This document shows positions 25,822 through 35,391 of a DNA stretch of 52,063 nt, in pieces. A program made the position numbers and the translations under genes. Each line of letters starts with the position of its first letter. Within the stretch, counting starts at the first letter, position 1. This DNA is from CAYUVA01 sp964448115 [NCBI: uncultured bacterium] (GTDB lineage: Bacteria > CAYUVA01). The notes under the pieces were generated by a model. That model did not search any database and was not told the DNA's origin. It saw nothing but the letters and a program-made list of their open reading frames with translations. The stretch lies in NCBI GenBank assembly GCA_964448115.1, contig CAYUVA010000035.1, positions 1-52,063 on the forward strand, read 5' to 3'.

Positions 25822-26388
25822 TTATTTTATCAGCTTGGAGATCTTTCGGAACTCTTCGGTGCCAGCCCGGCGCAGCAGCAAATAAACAAGGGCTTCGGTG
25901 GTGGTTATTATCGCACCTGCCCTTGACATAAGCTGCAAGGCTGCCTCCATATCATCGCTTTTGCGCGAGGAGACAGCATCCCTAGGGACGAATACCTTGT
26001 ATCCGCTGGATAGAAGATCCAAGACTGTCTGCAGGACGCATATATGCGCCTCGATGCCGGTAATGACTACCGTCTTTTTGCCAAGATCGCTGAGTTGCTT
26101 CTCGCACTCCTCGCACTTGAGGGAGCTGAAGTGAATCTTCTCAATGGTTTCGATACCGCTTAGGATATCGATGAGCTGGAAGATGGTCGGTCCTAAGCCA
26201 TCAGGATATTGCTCCGTAACCAGGATAGGTATGTTTAATAGCTTGGCGACCTGGATGAGAATCTTATTGCTTCTTATTATCCGCTCCTTGTTCTCCATCG
26301 TAAGGAAGAGCTTCTCCTGGATATCTATTATCATAAGAACAAGGTCGTTCCTGTTTGGCCAGATGTCCCTAGTCGTATCCTTGCTCAT
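25822..26388 (-). CDS. Isochorismatase-like cysteine hydrolase
   Basis: This 188-residue hydrolase of the isochorismatase/nicotinamidase superfamily carries the catalytic triad D22 (MIIDIQEKL), K84 (EKIHFS) and C117 (TGIEAHICVLQT). Length and motifs fit the YcaC-like subgroup, whose substrates are largely unknown. No pyridine nucleotide salvage genes lie nearby to suggest nicotinamidase. It is probably the first gene of the unit leading into the HD-GYP and MoxR genes. Confidence 0.87.
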   Translation of the reverse strand: MSKDTTRDIWPNRNDLVLMIIDIQEKLFLTMENKERIIRSNKILIQVAKLLNIPILVTEQYPDGLGPTIFQLIDILSGIETIEKIHFSSLKCEECEKQLSDLGKKTVVITGIEAHICVLQTVLDLLSSGYKVFVPRDAVSSRKSDDMEAALQLMSRAGAIITTTEALVYLLLRRAGTEEFRKISKLIK

Positions 26389-26714
26389 CTCATTAGCCTC
26401 CCTTCCTAGCTTTTGCTTTTATCATACTAGTTACTCAAGGCAATTTATTGGCACTTTTCTGCTGTTTACTATTATAATTTACTAAATTTTTACCCTTATG
26501 GAAAGAAGAAAATGCGTCCCTTCAAGAACAGGTCTGAAGGCAGGCAAATGGAGTCCAGGGCTTCCTGGGATTGCGATCGCCCTAATTAGGGGCAAGGGCA
26601 AGCCGTGTCCCCCCTGGTTTATTACACCATTTCCTTTAAGGACCTATGCTTATATGCTCCCCCCCGCGCCTTAATAAGCTATCCTAGCCGGAGGATGTCA
26701 TGGTGGGTAGTAAT
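26389..26714. other. Intergenic region with repeat-like palindromes
   Basis: 326 bases without a gene. Visible structures are CCAGG-GCTT-CCTGG near 26553-26567, the octamer palindrome GCGATCGC (about 26574), and the 12-base palindrome CCCTAATTAGGG. GGGGCAAGGGCAAGCCGTGTCCCC (about 26589-26612) follows, a phrase common in dispersed GC-rich repeats. Confidence 0.4.
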
Positions 26715-28553
26715 CTATTCTCCTACATTCAGGTAGGGCCATAGATCGCTAGGTTGTTCATCTTTCTTTGCCATGTATTGGATAAGGGTGCTGCCTGGCG
26801 CGATGCCCGGCTCCACAGGTACCTGGTACATTCCGAAAATGCCCATTGCCGGGTCGAGCACTGGAACCATTTCGCCGGTCGGGTTACCATCAAGATAGAA
26901 CTCGACGCTGTCTGCTGCTACTAATTCCTCGGTGGCGGCATAGACCAACAGGCTCATATTTCCGCCCGCCTCTGCCGTAATGAAAGTTTCCATGTACCCA
27001 GCCAAGTAAATAATAACCTTCGGTGGCTTTGCTATCGGTGTGAATTCCAGCTGAGGCGTCGGGGTATTTGTGGGCGTTGCAGTTATGGTCGGTGTTGCAG
27101 TTGGTGTTGGAGTAGGCGCTGCCAATGTATGCGCTATGACATCGACCGATGGATTGCTCAGCGAACCTTTATTATCCCGTGCAGCAACCGCGATGAAATA
27201 CAAGGTATCTGATGCTAATCCACTCAACTCCGCGCTTGTCTGTGTAACATCGACATACTCTCGCTGATCGATCTGTGGCTGGTCGCCATAGTAAACCCGA
27301 TAGCCGACCAGGTGGCTCTCCGAGTTGGGCGACCAGTGCACCGAGACGATCTCTGTGCCTATCTCATCGATGGTCAAGCCCTCTGGATTGGAGAGATTGA
27401 GGTTCATATCCTTCAGGAACCAGACCCTGTTTGCGAACCTAAAGTAGGGATCGCTCTCGCCGACATCGCTTCTTATGCGCACGGCAGGACCGATGCCGGG
27501 AACGATCCACTGGTACTCCATGTTGGGAAGCATTGTATAAAGGTCGGTGCGGAACTGATAAAGGAGGCACGGATAATCGACTAAGCCCTTGGATTCGAGG
27601 TTAAGGCGAATCTTACCCTCGGAGAGTATCTTCTTATAGGTATTTGCCACGAAGTCGGCGCTATACTCGCCGGCAGGCTGCTGGATCTCACCGACCACGA
27701 AGTTACTCCAGCTCATGTTGTAGTCGGTTGGAAACAATAGACTCTGTTCATAACTCTCTTCATAAAGGGTAATCAGCTTCTGCGAGGGGAGATTCTCCCC
27801 AAGGATATATCCGTAAAGCGCCTGCTGTTGGGAATCATTGCCGTGAAACGAGTAGTCCCGGTCATCGTTGTCCGGGATATCGATCTTTAGGATATAGTCT
27901 GGATCATTAAATAAATATGGCAGGTAGTCTGCCTGTGGGGATTGGTCTAAGGCTACCACGGAGGTGATCTCCTCCTTGTAAAGGTAGCTTGCAGGTATGT
28001 TGCTGAAGTCCCAGAAGGTAACCTGCGAGGAGAGATTCTGTGGATTTATATAGGCGGAGACATTGATATCGGCTGCCTTTTTATCCGAGCCTTCCTGCCC
28101 ATAGACCCAGTAGAACTCGATCGTATCCCCGACCTTAGGGGTGCTGGCGTCTGCTTCGAGCAGAACCGACCTCTGGTACGGATCCGGATCGTCCATAGAG
28201 ACGATCACAGGAGGGCTGAATTCCTCGGCATCATCGAACACAACGCCGACCTTGTATTGATAAGCCTCCCCGCAGACGATATCCCTATCGATATAGCGGT
28301 AGCTGGTTATCGCCTCGGCATTGATCTTTACGAAATCCCCAATTCCGTCATCGTAGCGATAGACATTGTAATAAGACGCATCTTCAACCAGCTCCCATCT
28401 TAGGTCGATGACACACTGGAGATTCCAGGTTGTGTAGATACCGTTAAGCTCGGTTGATTGCTTAATGGAAGCGGTCGCATTTCCGAGCATAAGCGGCGCT
28501 AAGATAAGACATGCCATCAAAGCGATAATAGCTTGGTCGCGTTTTTTCTTCAT
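26715..28553 (-). CDS. Secreted FN3 protein with Pro/Thr linker and shared C-terminal module
   Basis: The 612-residue precursor has a signal peptide (MKKKRDQAIIALMACLILAP then LMLGNATAS). An N-terminal fibronectin-III-like domain (IDLRWELVEDASYYNVYRYD) is followed by a central unrecognised region of about 250 residues. A second FN3 domain (VSVHWSPNSESHLVGYRVYY) follows. The Pro/Thr linker APTPTPTATPTITATPTNTP leads to a C-terminal module of 103 residues that ends WPYLNVGE. I chose ATG 28553 because AAGGGGAGAGACA precedes it; a GTG-type start 21 bases earlier overlaps that site. It has its own promoter (28612-28640). Likely extracellular or surface-attached; no enzymatic motif found. Confidence 0.85.
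   Translation of the reverse strand: MKKKRDQAIIALMACLILAPLMLGNATASIKQSTELNGIYTTWNLQCVIDLRWELVEDASYYNVYRYDDGIGDFVKINAEAITSYRYIDRDIVCGEAYQYKVGVVFDDAEEFSPPVIVSMDDPDPYQRSVLLEADASTPKVGDTIEFYWVYGQEGSDKKAADINVSAYINPQNLSSQVTFWDFSNIPASYLYKEEITSVVALDQSPQADYLPYLFNDPDYILKIDIPDNDDRDYSFHGNDSQQQALYGYILGENLPSQKLITLYEESYEQSLLFPTDYNMSWSNFVVGEIQQPAGEYSADFVANTYKKILSEGKIRLNLESKGLVDYPCLLYQFRTDLYTMLPNMEYQWIVPGIGPAVRIRSDVGESDPYFRFANRVWFLKDMNLNLSNPEGLTIDEIGTEIVSVHWSPNSESHLVGYRVYYGDQPQIDQREYVDVTQTSAELSGLASDTLYFIAVAARDNKGSLSNPSVDVIAHTLAAPTPTPTATPTITATPTNTPTPQLEFTPIAKPPKVIIYLAGYMETFITAEAGGNMSLLVYAATEELVAADSVEFYLDGNPTGEMVPVLDPAMGIFGMYQVPVEPGIAPGSTLIQYMAKKDEQPSDLWPYLNVGE
26718..27026 (-). other. Shared C-terminal module, copy B
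   Basis: The last 103 residues. Conserved points are GYMETFI..EAGG, VEFYLDGNPTG, MVPVLDP, FGMYQVPV and the terminus WPYLNVGE. The acidic loop of copy C is absent here. Confidence 0.8.
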
Positions 28554-28611
28554 TGTCTCTCCCCTTGTGATCATTTTAATCTTGGTTTAATAACCTCAAT
28601 CACTACATAAT

Positions 28612-28640
28612 AATTTAATACTATTTTCTTTTTTTGTCAA
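28612..28640 (-). promoter_or_regulatory. Sigma-70-type promoter of the secreted FN3 protein
   Basis: On the minus strand TTGACA (28635-28640), a 17-base A-rich spacer ending AGTAT, and TAAATT (28612-28617) lie about 60 bases ahead of the ATG at 28553. Confidence 0.55.
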
Positions 28641-28834
28641 GCATTTTTAATACTTTCAATAGATGACAAATTGAGTTTGGCTAAATGACCTTTATAACCT
28701 ATTGATTTCATGTACTTATTTGAGTATCTAGCCCCATAGACAAGTTGTTTTTCATTTTGAAAAAGGGGATACATTATACTAAGATACAAGCCGAATGATA
28801 ACGATCTTACCTTTACCAGTTAGGCTTTATTATT

Positions 28835-29464
28835 ATGACGAAAAAGGATGACGAATGGTACGAGTATCTTAATATCAGTCTTGGCGAGATATATAAGGAG
28901 GTATTCGTCCTTAGCAATCTTTCAACCGATGAGATCGAGTACCTCCAGGAGGTCATCTCCCCGGCAGAGATCATCAAAGGGGATTTTATCTATCGCAAAG
29001 GCGAACCGGCGACCAGGATGCTGATCATCTACTCCGGTTCGGTGGATGTTCTGCTCGATGAAAGAAGCGGTCCCCTGATTTCGACCTTGCGGCGCGGTGA
29101 TACCATCGGCGAGCTTAGCCTGCTAAACAGATACGAATATCATGTCAATTACCGAGCCGGCGAGGATGTGCTAGCCTTCTCTTTAGAGCGTGGCGTGTTT
29201 CAGTCCCTTTATCACGAGGCGCTTAACATCTGGTCTAAGATCAGCTTCAACCTGGCTCGTTTAGCTCAAAACAAGCTGCAGGACAGCATCGAGTCCCAGG
29301 AGAGGATCTTCGCAACCATAGAGAGCTTCAAGGAGATGATAACAAATAATAAAGTCAAGAAACTGCGCATCAACGAGGTGATGCAGTTTCTAAACGGCTT
29401 AAGCTCCTATCGGGTGGAGACCGGCTTTACAAGCGCAAGGGAAAGGCAGCGATGGAAGGCTTAA
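28835..29464 (+). CDS. Cyclic nucleotide-binding domain protein
   Basis: The 209-residue protein has one cNMP-binding beta-barrel (about 25-125): GDFIYRKGEPATRMLIIYSG, then LRRGDTIGELSLLN in the phosphate-binding-cassette position. The usual cassette Arg-Thr/Ser-Ala is replaced by YEYHVNYRA, so nucleotide binding is doubtful. A helical C-terminus (130-209) follows. There is no DNA-binding helix-turn-helix, so it is not a CRP-type regulator but a sensor or scaffold. Its stop TAA overlaps the next gene's ATG (TAATG at 29462). Confidence 0.8.
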   Translation: MTKKDDEWYEYLNISLGEIYKEVFVLSNLSTDEIEYLQEVISPAEIIKGDFIYRKGEPATRMLIIYSGSVDVLLDERSGPLISTLRRGDTIGELSLLNRYEYHVNYRAGEDVLAFSLERGVFQSLYHEALNIWSKISFNLARLAQNKLQDSIESQERIFATIESFKEMITNNKVKKLRINEVMQFLNGLSSYRVETGFTSARERQRWKA

Positions 29465-30465
29465 TGGATGGTAAGGTTCTGGTGACCGGTGGCGCCGGGC
29501 TGATCGGCTCAAACCTATGCAGGGCGCTAATAAAAAGGGGATACACGGTCAGTTGCATCGATAACCTCAGCTTCGGCAACATGTATAACCTCGAAGATCT
29601 CCTTGATAATCCAAGGTTTACCTTCATTCATGCTGATGTGCGCGATGAAGAAAAGCTATGCCGGGCGGCAGAGGATGCCTACGGGATATTTCACCTGGCA
29701 GCCCTGAAGATACCTATTTTAGAGCTAAAGCGCTGCGATGTCATAAAAGCCAACCTGCTTGGGACCTTCAGTGTCCTCGAGGTAGCAAAGGATATAGGCG
29801 CCAAGGTAATATTCGCATCCACCTCCGATGTTTACGGAAAAAGCCTTGACATGCCCTTTCGAGAAGATGGAGACCTAACCCTGGGATCCCCGACAGTTCC
29901 CCGCTGGGCTTACGCTGCCAGTAAGATGGTCGATGAGCATTTATGCATGGGATACTACCAGGACCATGGAGTACCGGTTGTTATCCTGCGTTACTTCAAT
30001 GTTTACGGACCGGGTCACGACTTGTCTCCCCTGAGCGGCGGTCCCCAGGCGCTATTCATCGATGCCATCCTAAATAATCGGGGGATCACCATCTATGGAG
30101 ACGGTAACCAGAGCAGGGCATTTTGCTATATCGATGATGCGGTTGAGGCTACCATCGCAAGCTATGAAGTTCCAGAGGCGGTGGGAGAGATCTTCAACAT
30201 CGGCAACGACAAGGGAGTTATTAGCATCAAAGATCTGGCAAAGCTCATCTATGAGATCATCGATCCCGCTTGTATTCCTAACATCAAATACATCTCGCAC
30301 CAACAAGCCTTTGGCACCTATGAGGAGGTGCTGCAAAGGAAGCCGGATCTGTCCAAAGCAAGGCAAATCCTCGGTTATGAACCTTGCATTTCCAATACAG
30401 AGGGCTTGCAGCGAACCGTAGAATGGCACAAGAGGCTGATGGGCTTGAAAAGTACAGATGGATAA
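29464..30465 (+). CDS. NAD-dependent epimerase/dehydratase (nucleotide-sugar type)
   Basis: This extended short-chain dehydrogenase of 333 residues has the NAD motif TGGAGLIGSNL near the N-terminus, an acidic strand end (CIDNLS), FASTSDVYG and YAASK with the catalytic Tyr and Lys. YFNVYGPGHD and GDGNQSRAFCYIDD follow, typical of UDP-glucose/UDP-glucuronate 4-epimerases and dTDP-glucose dehydratases. It provides activated sugars for the glycosyltransferases in the region (inference). I chose ATG 29464, inside the TAATG junction with GGAAGG ahead of it, over ATG 29452. Confidence 0.87.
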   Translation: MDGKVLVTGGAGLIGSNLCRALIKRGYTVSCIDNLSFGNMYNLEDLLDNPRFTFIHADVRDEEKLCRAAEDAYGIFHLAALKIPILELKRCDVIKANLLGTFSVLEVAKDIGAKVIFASTSDVYGKSLDMPFREDGDLTLGSPTVPRWAYAASKMVDEHLCMGYYQDHGVPVVILRYFNVYGPGHDLSPLSGGPQALFIDAILNNRGITIYGDGNQSRAFCYIDDAVEATIASYEVPEAVGEIFNIGNDKGVISIKDLAKLIYEIIDPACIPNIKYISHQQAFGTYEEVLQRKPDLSKARQILGYEPCISNTEGLQRTVEWHKRLMGLKSTDG

Positions 30466-30525
30466 CTAATAATTAAATCCCTAACAAGATCGGGACATGC
30501 AATAGTAAGAATATAGAGGGCATCG

Positions 30526-32535
30526 ATGAACAAGGAAGAGCTGATCGCCAAGCTGAAAAGTGGCGTCGATCTGAAGAACATCCAGCTTGAGAACCTGGAT
30601 CTCGGGGGAATCAACCTTAAGGGGATCAAGCTCAAGAACAGCGTGCTAAAGAATATCCGCTTCGATGATGCCAACCTGCAGGAGGCGGATCTCAGGAGCG
30701 TTACCTTTACCAATTGCTCCTTCGTGCGCACCAATCTACGATCGGCGACCCTGCGCGGTTCGGTGTCCAATGGCTGTAATTTCACGCTAGCGATCTTCGA
30801 TCACGGATTCTTGGAAAACACGACCTTTAGCAACTGCATCCTGGCAAAGTCTAGCTTTCAATCATGCGATCTCTCCGGCGCTAGTTTCCCCGGCAGCACC
30901 TGTGATGATGTAAACTTTAACAAGGCTAACCTGTTCGGCACTGTCCTAAAGGATGGCACTTTTGACAAGGCGAACTTCATCGGTTCCCGGTTGGAGAAAG
31001 CCGATTTTGCAAAGTCGAGGGTAAGAAACGCCATATTCACTGGAATGGATTTGCGCAAGGCTAACCTTAATTTCGCTGATTTTACCGATACCGACTTTAC
31101 CGGTGCCAATCTCGAGGGGATGAATCTCATGGGATCCGTCTTCTACGGCGCCAATTTCTCCAAGGCTAAAATGCGCAGGGTAACCTTGAGAAGCGCTGAC
31201 CTGGAGACCGCCAAGTTCAGGGCTTCCGACCTTAGCGAGGCAAACCTGGAGAAGGCAAAGATGAGCCATGCCTACATGATGGATGCAAAACTTATCAAGA
31301 CCAATTTGACCAGTGCTAACCTTTACAAGGCTTATTTATATGGCGCTTATCTCGAGGAGGTCATCCTGGATGATACCAACCTTGAGGAGGCGGATCTGCA
31401 GGCTTCAACCCTGAAGAATATCAAGTGCAACAACACCAACCTCAAGGGGACTAACTTCGAGAAGACCAAGATGATGAAGGTCGGCTTGACCGGCGCTAGA
31501 AACCTGTTCTTGACACGCTGGCCTGAAAAAGGAGTCGAGAAGCTCAATCATCCTAAGCTGAGTGAGAGCATCCGCGAGGACTTTGCCAGGTATCTTGCTG
31601 ATAGACAGGAGGGTTATCGCCAGGATACGACCGGCGCCGCGGCTAGGGAGACCCTCGAGGAGCTGAAGAATATCTATATCCGCATAGGGCTTATCATCCC
31701 TCTTGGCATGTATGCAAAGGCGCTAAACGACCTGGCAAAGTTCGTCCTCGACCTGAGAAAGACATTTGATGAGTTCGATGAACATCAGGAGATAGCTCAG
31801 CTCAATGCTTTATTTGTAGATATCAAGGAGCTATACGAGGGCATCACCGACAAGGAGCTGGTCTTCGATGAGCTGAAGGTCAGTCAAGATGACAAGCTGG
31901 AGTTCCAGACCAGCCTCGATTCCATGCAGATGCTCGACTTCATCGACCTTGTCAGCCTATTCCAGGAAGCCTATACCAGCAGCCTGTCCAAGCAGAAGGA
32001 CAGCTTCGAGGTGAACCTTTCATCCCTATTCTATGCTCCGATGCAGGTATCATTGCTCGCCGAGGAGGGCATGGGGCTGGTCATGAGCGGAAATGCAAAG
32101 GGACTGGTCTCCATTGCTCTGGTGATGCTCGATGGTATGAAGATCCTGGCTGCCAATGAGGTGAGCAAGGTGGAGAAGATAATAAAGGGATTCGCCAGTC
32201 GAAGCAGCAAGTCTGAGAGCACCGCCGAGCGCATGAAACAGCTCGATGCGATGGAGAGAGAAGCCCTGAGTATGGCTAATCAGAAGCACAAGATGTTGAG
32301 ATCGCTGCTTCGAAACATCCAGGATGCAAAGAAGAACTTGAAGAACAAGCCCTTGGAGCTGAAGATCGCCGATGAGAAGTTCCTTATGGATATCGATAAC
32401 TTTGCGCAGCAAGCAAGTACACGGAAGCTAGCCGAGAAGTACGCTGAGCTTAAGGTGGGCAATCGCATCCGGCTATCATTGCGCGGGGTCCTCATCTTCG
32501 AGCTAATCACCGAGATCATAAATGCGCCTGCCTAG
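30526..32535 (+). CDS. Pentapeptide-repeat protein with long helical C-terminal domain
   Basis: The 669-residue protein has an N-terminal half (about 10-330) built from more than 50 A(D/N)LXX-type pentapeptides, for example LENLDLGGINLKGIKLKN and ANLEKAKMSHAYMMDAKLIK, which form a right-handed quadrilateral beta-helix. The C-terminal half is alpha-helical and charged, without recognised motifs. There is no signal peptide or obvious transmembrane helix. Pentapeptide-repeat proteins can mimic DNA or act as scaffolds; the fused helical part is not one I know. It sits between a sugar epimerase and a glycosyltransferase on the same strand. Confidence 0.85.
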   Translation: MNKEELIAKLKSGVDLKNIQLENLDLGGINLKGIKLKNSVLKNIRFDDANLQEADLRSVTFTNCSFVRTNLRSATLRGSVSNGCNFTLAIFDHGFLENTTFSNCILAKSSFQSCDLSGASFPGSTCDDVNFNKANLFGTVLKDGTFDKANFIGSRLEKADFAKSRVRNAIFTGMDLRKANLNFADFTDTDFTGANLEGMNLMGSVFYGANFSKAKMRRVTLRSADLETAKFRASDLSEANLEKAKMSHAYMMDAKLIKTNLTSANLYKAYLYGAYLEEVILDDTNLEEADLQASTLKNIKCNNTNLKGTNFEKTKMMKVGLTGARNLFLTRWPEKGVEKLNHPKLSESIREDFARYLADRQEGYRQDTTGAAARETLEELKNIYIRIGLIIPLGMYAKALNDLAKFVLDLRKTFDEFDEHQEIAQLNALFVDIKELYEGITDKELVFDELKVSQDDKLEFQTSLDSMQMLDFIDLVSLFQEAYTSSLSKQKDSFEVNLSSLFYAPMQVSLLAEEGMGLVMSGNAKGLVSIALVMLDGMKILAANEVSKVEKIIKGFASRSSKSESTAERMKQLDAMEREALSMANQKHKMLRSLLRNIQDAKKNLKNKPLELKIADEKFLMDIDNFAQQASTRKLAEKYAELKVGNRIRLSLRGVLIFELITEIINAPA

Positions 32536-32607
32536 TAACCCTTGCATGACCATTGCACACAGAGACAACATCGGTTGCCTGACCGGCACAACCATTGACT
32601 GCGCTGC

Positions 32608-33384
32608 ATGATATACTGCCTTATACCTGTATATAACGAGGAGCTTGGCATCGGGTGCCTGCTCGATGACCTTTATGGGTACCTGCAAGCCCTGGTGGAT
32701 GACTTCAAGATGGTGGTGGTCAATGATGGCAGCAAAGACCGCTCTTTTGAGATCATCGAGGCATTCCCCCATAAAGAGCATCTTGTTTACCTTGAGCATA
32801 AGACGAACCTGGGGGTGGATAGCGCCTTCAAGACCGGGTTCGACTATATCCTATCCAGGGCAAAACCGGATGATATCTGCATCACTTTGGAGGGCGATGG
32901 AACCAGCGATATTAGGCTTATATATCCGATGATAGAAAAACTGAGAGGCTCTGGAACCGATGTATGCCTGGCTTCCTGTTATGCCAAGAAGGGAGCTGTG
33001 GTTGGCGACCCTCCATCTCGATATATCTTCAGCGTTGGCGCTAATATTCTCTTGAAACTGCTGTTTGATATCAAAGGAGTGCACACCTACACATCGTTTT
33101 ATCGCGCCTTTTATGTGAGGGTCATCCATCAACTGATCGACCATTATGGCAACAGGTTCATGGATACCCCTGGATTCACTTGCATGGCTGATATGCTGAT
33201 CAAGATGCGACATCTACCGATAACTGTAGTCGAGATCCCGCTGATACTGAAGACGACCAGGGAGACCTCGCAAAGCAAACTGAAGGTCGGAAAGACCATA
33301 GTCGGCTACTTTGTACTTTTCTATAGGAACCTGCTGCATAGGTTTTACTATGGCAAGAAGCTCAAAAAGCAGAAGAAAGGCTAG
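32608..33384 (+). CDS. Family 2 glycosyltransferase, polyprenyl-phosphate-mannose synthase (DPM1)-like
   Basis: This 258-residue GT-A protein begins IPVYNEELGIGCLLDDL and has VVVNDGSKDRS, the metal-binding segment LEGDGTSD, and the DPM1-like tail RETSQSKLKVGKTIVGYF. DPM1-type enzymes transfer a sugar from GDP or UDP to polyprenyl phosphate on the cytoplasmic face. It lacks the C-terminal membrane helices of GtrB proteins. Its end overlaps the DUF2723 GT-C gene by 35 bases, consistent with a lipid-sugar donor synthase coupled to the enzyme that uses the donor. Confidence 0.83.
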   Translation: MIYCLIPVYNEELGIGCLLDDLYGYLQALVDDFKMVVVNDGSKDRSFEIIEAFPHKEHLVYLEHKTNLGVDSAFKTGFDYILSRAKPDDICITLEGDGTSDIRLIYPMIEKLRGSGTDVCLASCYAKKGAVVGDPPSRYIFSVGANILLKLLFDIKGVHTYTSFYRAFYVRVIHQLIDHYGNRFMDTPGFTCMADMLIKMRHLPITVVEIPLILKTTRETSQSKLKVGKTIVGYFVLFYRNLLHRFYYGKKLKKQKKG

Positions 33385-35365
33385 GCGACTCGAACAACAG
33401 GCTCCCAAGGTTACCTACCCCAAGTATATTCTAGGCTTGGTCATCTTCATTATCCTTCTGCAAAGCTATTTATTCATAGCCGCTCCCTTTGTCTATTGGG
33501 GCGATGATGGCGAGTTTCTCTTTGCAGCTCATTATCTGGATCTCTCTCATCCACCTGGGCATCCGCTTTATCTTCTCATCCTAAAGGGTGCTTTATACCT
33601 GCCCTTTGGAAGCATGGCGCTGCGAGGCAATTACCTGTCTGGGGTCTTGTGTGCGGCTGCCTGTCTGGTGCTATACTTTGCTTTATTCTCATTCTTTCAA
33701 AAGCATTTCAGGGGTTACGAGGCGTATATATGGTCGCCCTTAGGCGCCATTCTCTATGGTATGACCCTGTTTATCCTGCCCCAGACATATCGCAGCGAGA
33801 CTTATGCGCTGAGCTACCTCATGATAACCGTGCTTTTGTGCTTGATACTATGCTTAGCAAAGGAAAATGCCACCAGGAGCCTTTGCCTCATCGGTCTAGT
33901 CTTTGGATTGGGATTCGGCAATCATACGCTATCCATGGCAGTTTTCATGCCTGGATTGTTATTTATGATCATATATTCGATTTTCAAGTATAATCTGGGC
34001 ACAAGGCGGGTTTTTGTGGCTTTATTCATGGTGATCTTGGGAGCATCGGTTTATCTGTATCTGCCGATAAGAGGCTCGAAGCCGGTGTTCTTAAACTGGG
34101 GTGAGCCTACCAATCCGCGCAACCTGGTCGAGACGATCAGTGCTTCATATTACATGAATCAGGTCTTTGAGCAAAACTCAAAGGGTAGTATCTACGCCAA
34201 CCTGAAACGCCTAGTTCATCCATTGACCTACTTCTCGTTGTTTCTCGCCTTATGCTCGGTGGTTTACCTGGGAAAGGATCACTGGCAAAAGCTTGTGGTG
34301 TTTGTCTCCGCGGCGCTCATCGACCTGTTGCTCGTGAGCAAGACTGCCATATTCGATATGTCTAACCCAGACATTCTCGGTTATCTTCTACCCTTTGGCG
34401 CCGTATTCGGTATGTCTGCTGCCATCGGCGGCGGGTATTTCATGTACTACTTGACCAAGGAGGTCGGCGAGGCTCTGGGCATTATTACATTTATTTTCTT
34501 CATTGGCTTTTCGCCGTACTCGATAATTGCCGATGGTCTGGGGAATATCAAAAGTGCCAACCACCGCAAGGATGCATCGGCGTTTTATTTCGCTGATATA
34601 ATTCTTGAAAACCTGGCACCATCGCCGTTGGTGCTTACCCAGAGCGATATCTACTACACCCTGTTATATAGAGCCTTTGTCGAAAAGGCTAGAGATGATG
34701 CGATCCTAGTATCTCGCAATGGATTAAAGCGACATGGCTATCTCAAGAACCTGGTAGCGCGAGATCCTGAAATGAAGCCGATATTTGCCGCCCCTGACCT
34801 AAAGGCAGTGGTTAGAAACCTTGAGAAGCTATACAATAAGCCCTGGTACTGGGAGATCGGAGAGGACAGCTTCCTCATCGAGTTAGATGACTTCATACCG
34901 GGCAGCTTCCTGCTTCGATATATTAGTCATCCCCCAAAGCCGTTATACGATCAGGCACTGGCTGAATATGTGGATCTGAGCAGGTACTACGATGAGCTGA
35001 TGCGAGATACCGAGGCTTACGATGATTTTCACTATCGGGAGCTATATGGCATGACCAGGTATAATTTGGGCACCTATTTCTACAAAGTCCAGGATTACAA
35101 TGCAGCGGTCAGGGAGTTCTCCAATGCAGAGGATATTAACCCCGATAATCCTAGCGTATATGTGAATCTAGGCGCTGCCTATGCTGCGCTCGATCAATGC
35201 CCCAAGGTGGTGGTGTTATTGGAGCAGGGACACAGAAGGCATCCGCGCAATGAAAAGATAATCCTCAATTTAATCGCATGTTACGAAAGAATGGGGCAGG
35301 AATACCTGGTGCAGAAGTGGAGCAAGACCCTAGCGGAAGTTCAAAGTGGGAATGTTGTTAAGTGA
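33350..35365 (+). CDS. DUF2723 family GT-C membrane glycosyltransferase with C-terminal TPR
   Basis: The 671-residue protein has a basic N-terminus and about 10-12 hydrophobic helices. The DUF2723 signature YWGDDGEFLFAAHYLDLSHP is followed by PGHPLYLL, with the Asp pair in the first loop as in GT-C enzymes. A soluble C-terminal part includes tetratricopeptide repeats (about residues 565-660, with YNLGTYFYKVQDYNAAVREF). GT-C enzymes use polyprenyl-phosphate sugars on the outer face. I start at ATG 33350 (overlapping the GT2 gene); 33311 would add 13 residues. Its stop lies 26 bases from the convergent flippase gene. Confidence 0.83.
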   Translation: MARSSKSRRKARRLEQQAPKVTYPKYILGLVIFIILLQSYLFIAAPFVYWGDDGEFLFAAHYLDLSHPPGHPLYLLILKGALYLPFGSMALRGNYLSGVLCAAACLVLYFALFSFFQKHFRGYEAYIWSPLGAILYGMTLFILPQTYRSETYALSYLMITVLLCLILCLAKENATRSLCLIGLVFGLGFGNHTLSMAVFMPGLLFMIIYSIFKYNLGTRRVFVALFMVILGASVYLYLPIRGSKPVFLNWGEPTNPRNLVETISASYYMNQVFEQNSKGSIYANLKRLVHPLTYFSLFLALCSVVYLGKDHWQKLVVFVSAALIDLLLVSKTAIFDMSNPDILGYLLPFGAVFGMSAAIGGGYFMYYLTKEVGEALGIITFIFFIGFSPYSIIADGLGNIKSANHRKDASAFYFADIILENLAPSPLVLTQSDIYYTLLYRAFVEKARDDAILVSRNGLKRHGYLKNLVARDPEMKPIFAAPDLKAVVRNLEKLYNKPWYWEIGEDSFLIELDDFIPGSFLLRYISHPPKPLYDQALAEYVDLSRYYDELMRDTEAYDDFHYRELYGMTRYNLGTYFYKVQDYNAAVREFSNAEDINPDNPSVYVNLGAAYAALDQCPKVVVLLEQGHRRHPRNEKIILNLIACYERMGQEYLVQKWSKTLAEVQSGNVVK

Positions 35366-35391
35366 TCAGGAACATCGGAATCAGGACAATC

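Noticed and set aside
28835-29464. CRP/FNR-type transcription regulator
   Set aside because: The cNMP fold is present but there is no helix-turn-helix in the C-terminal part.
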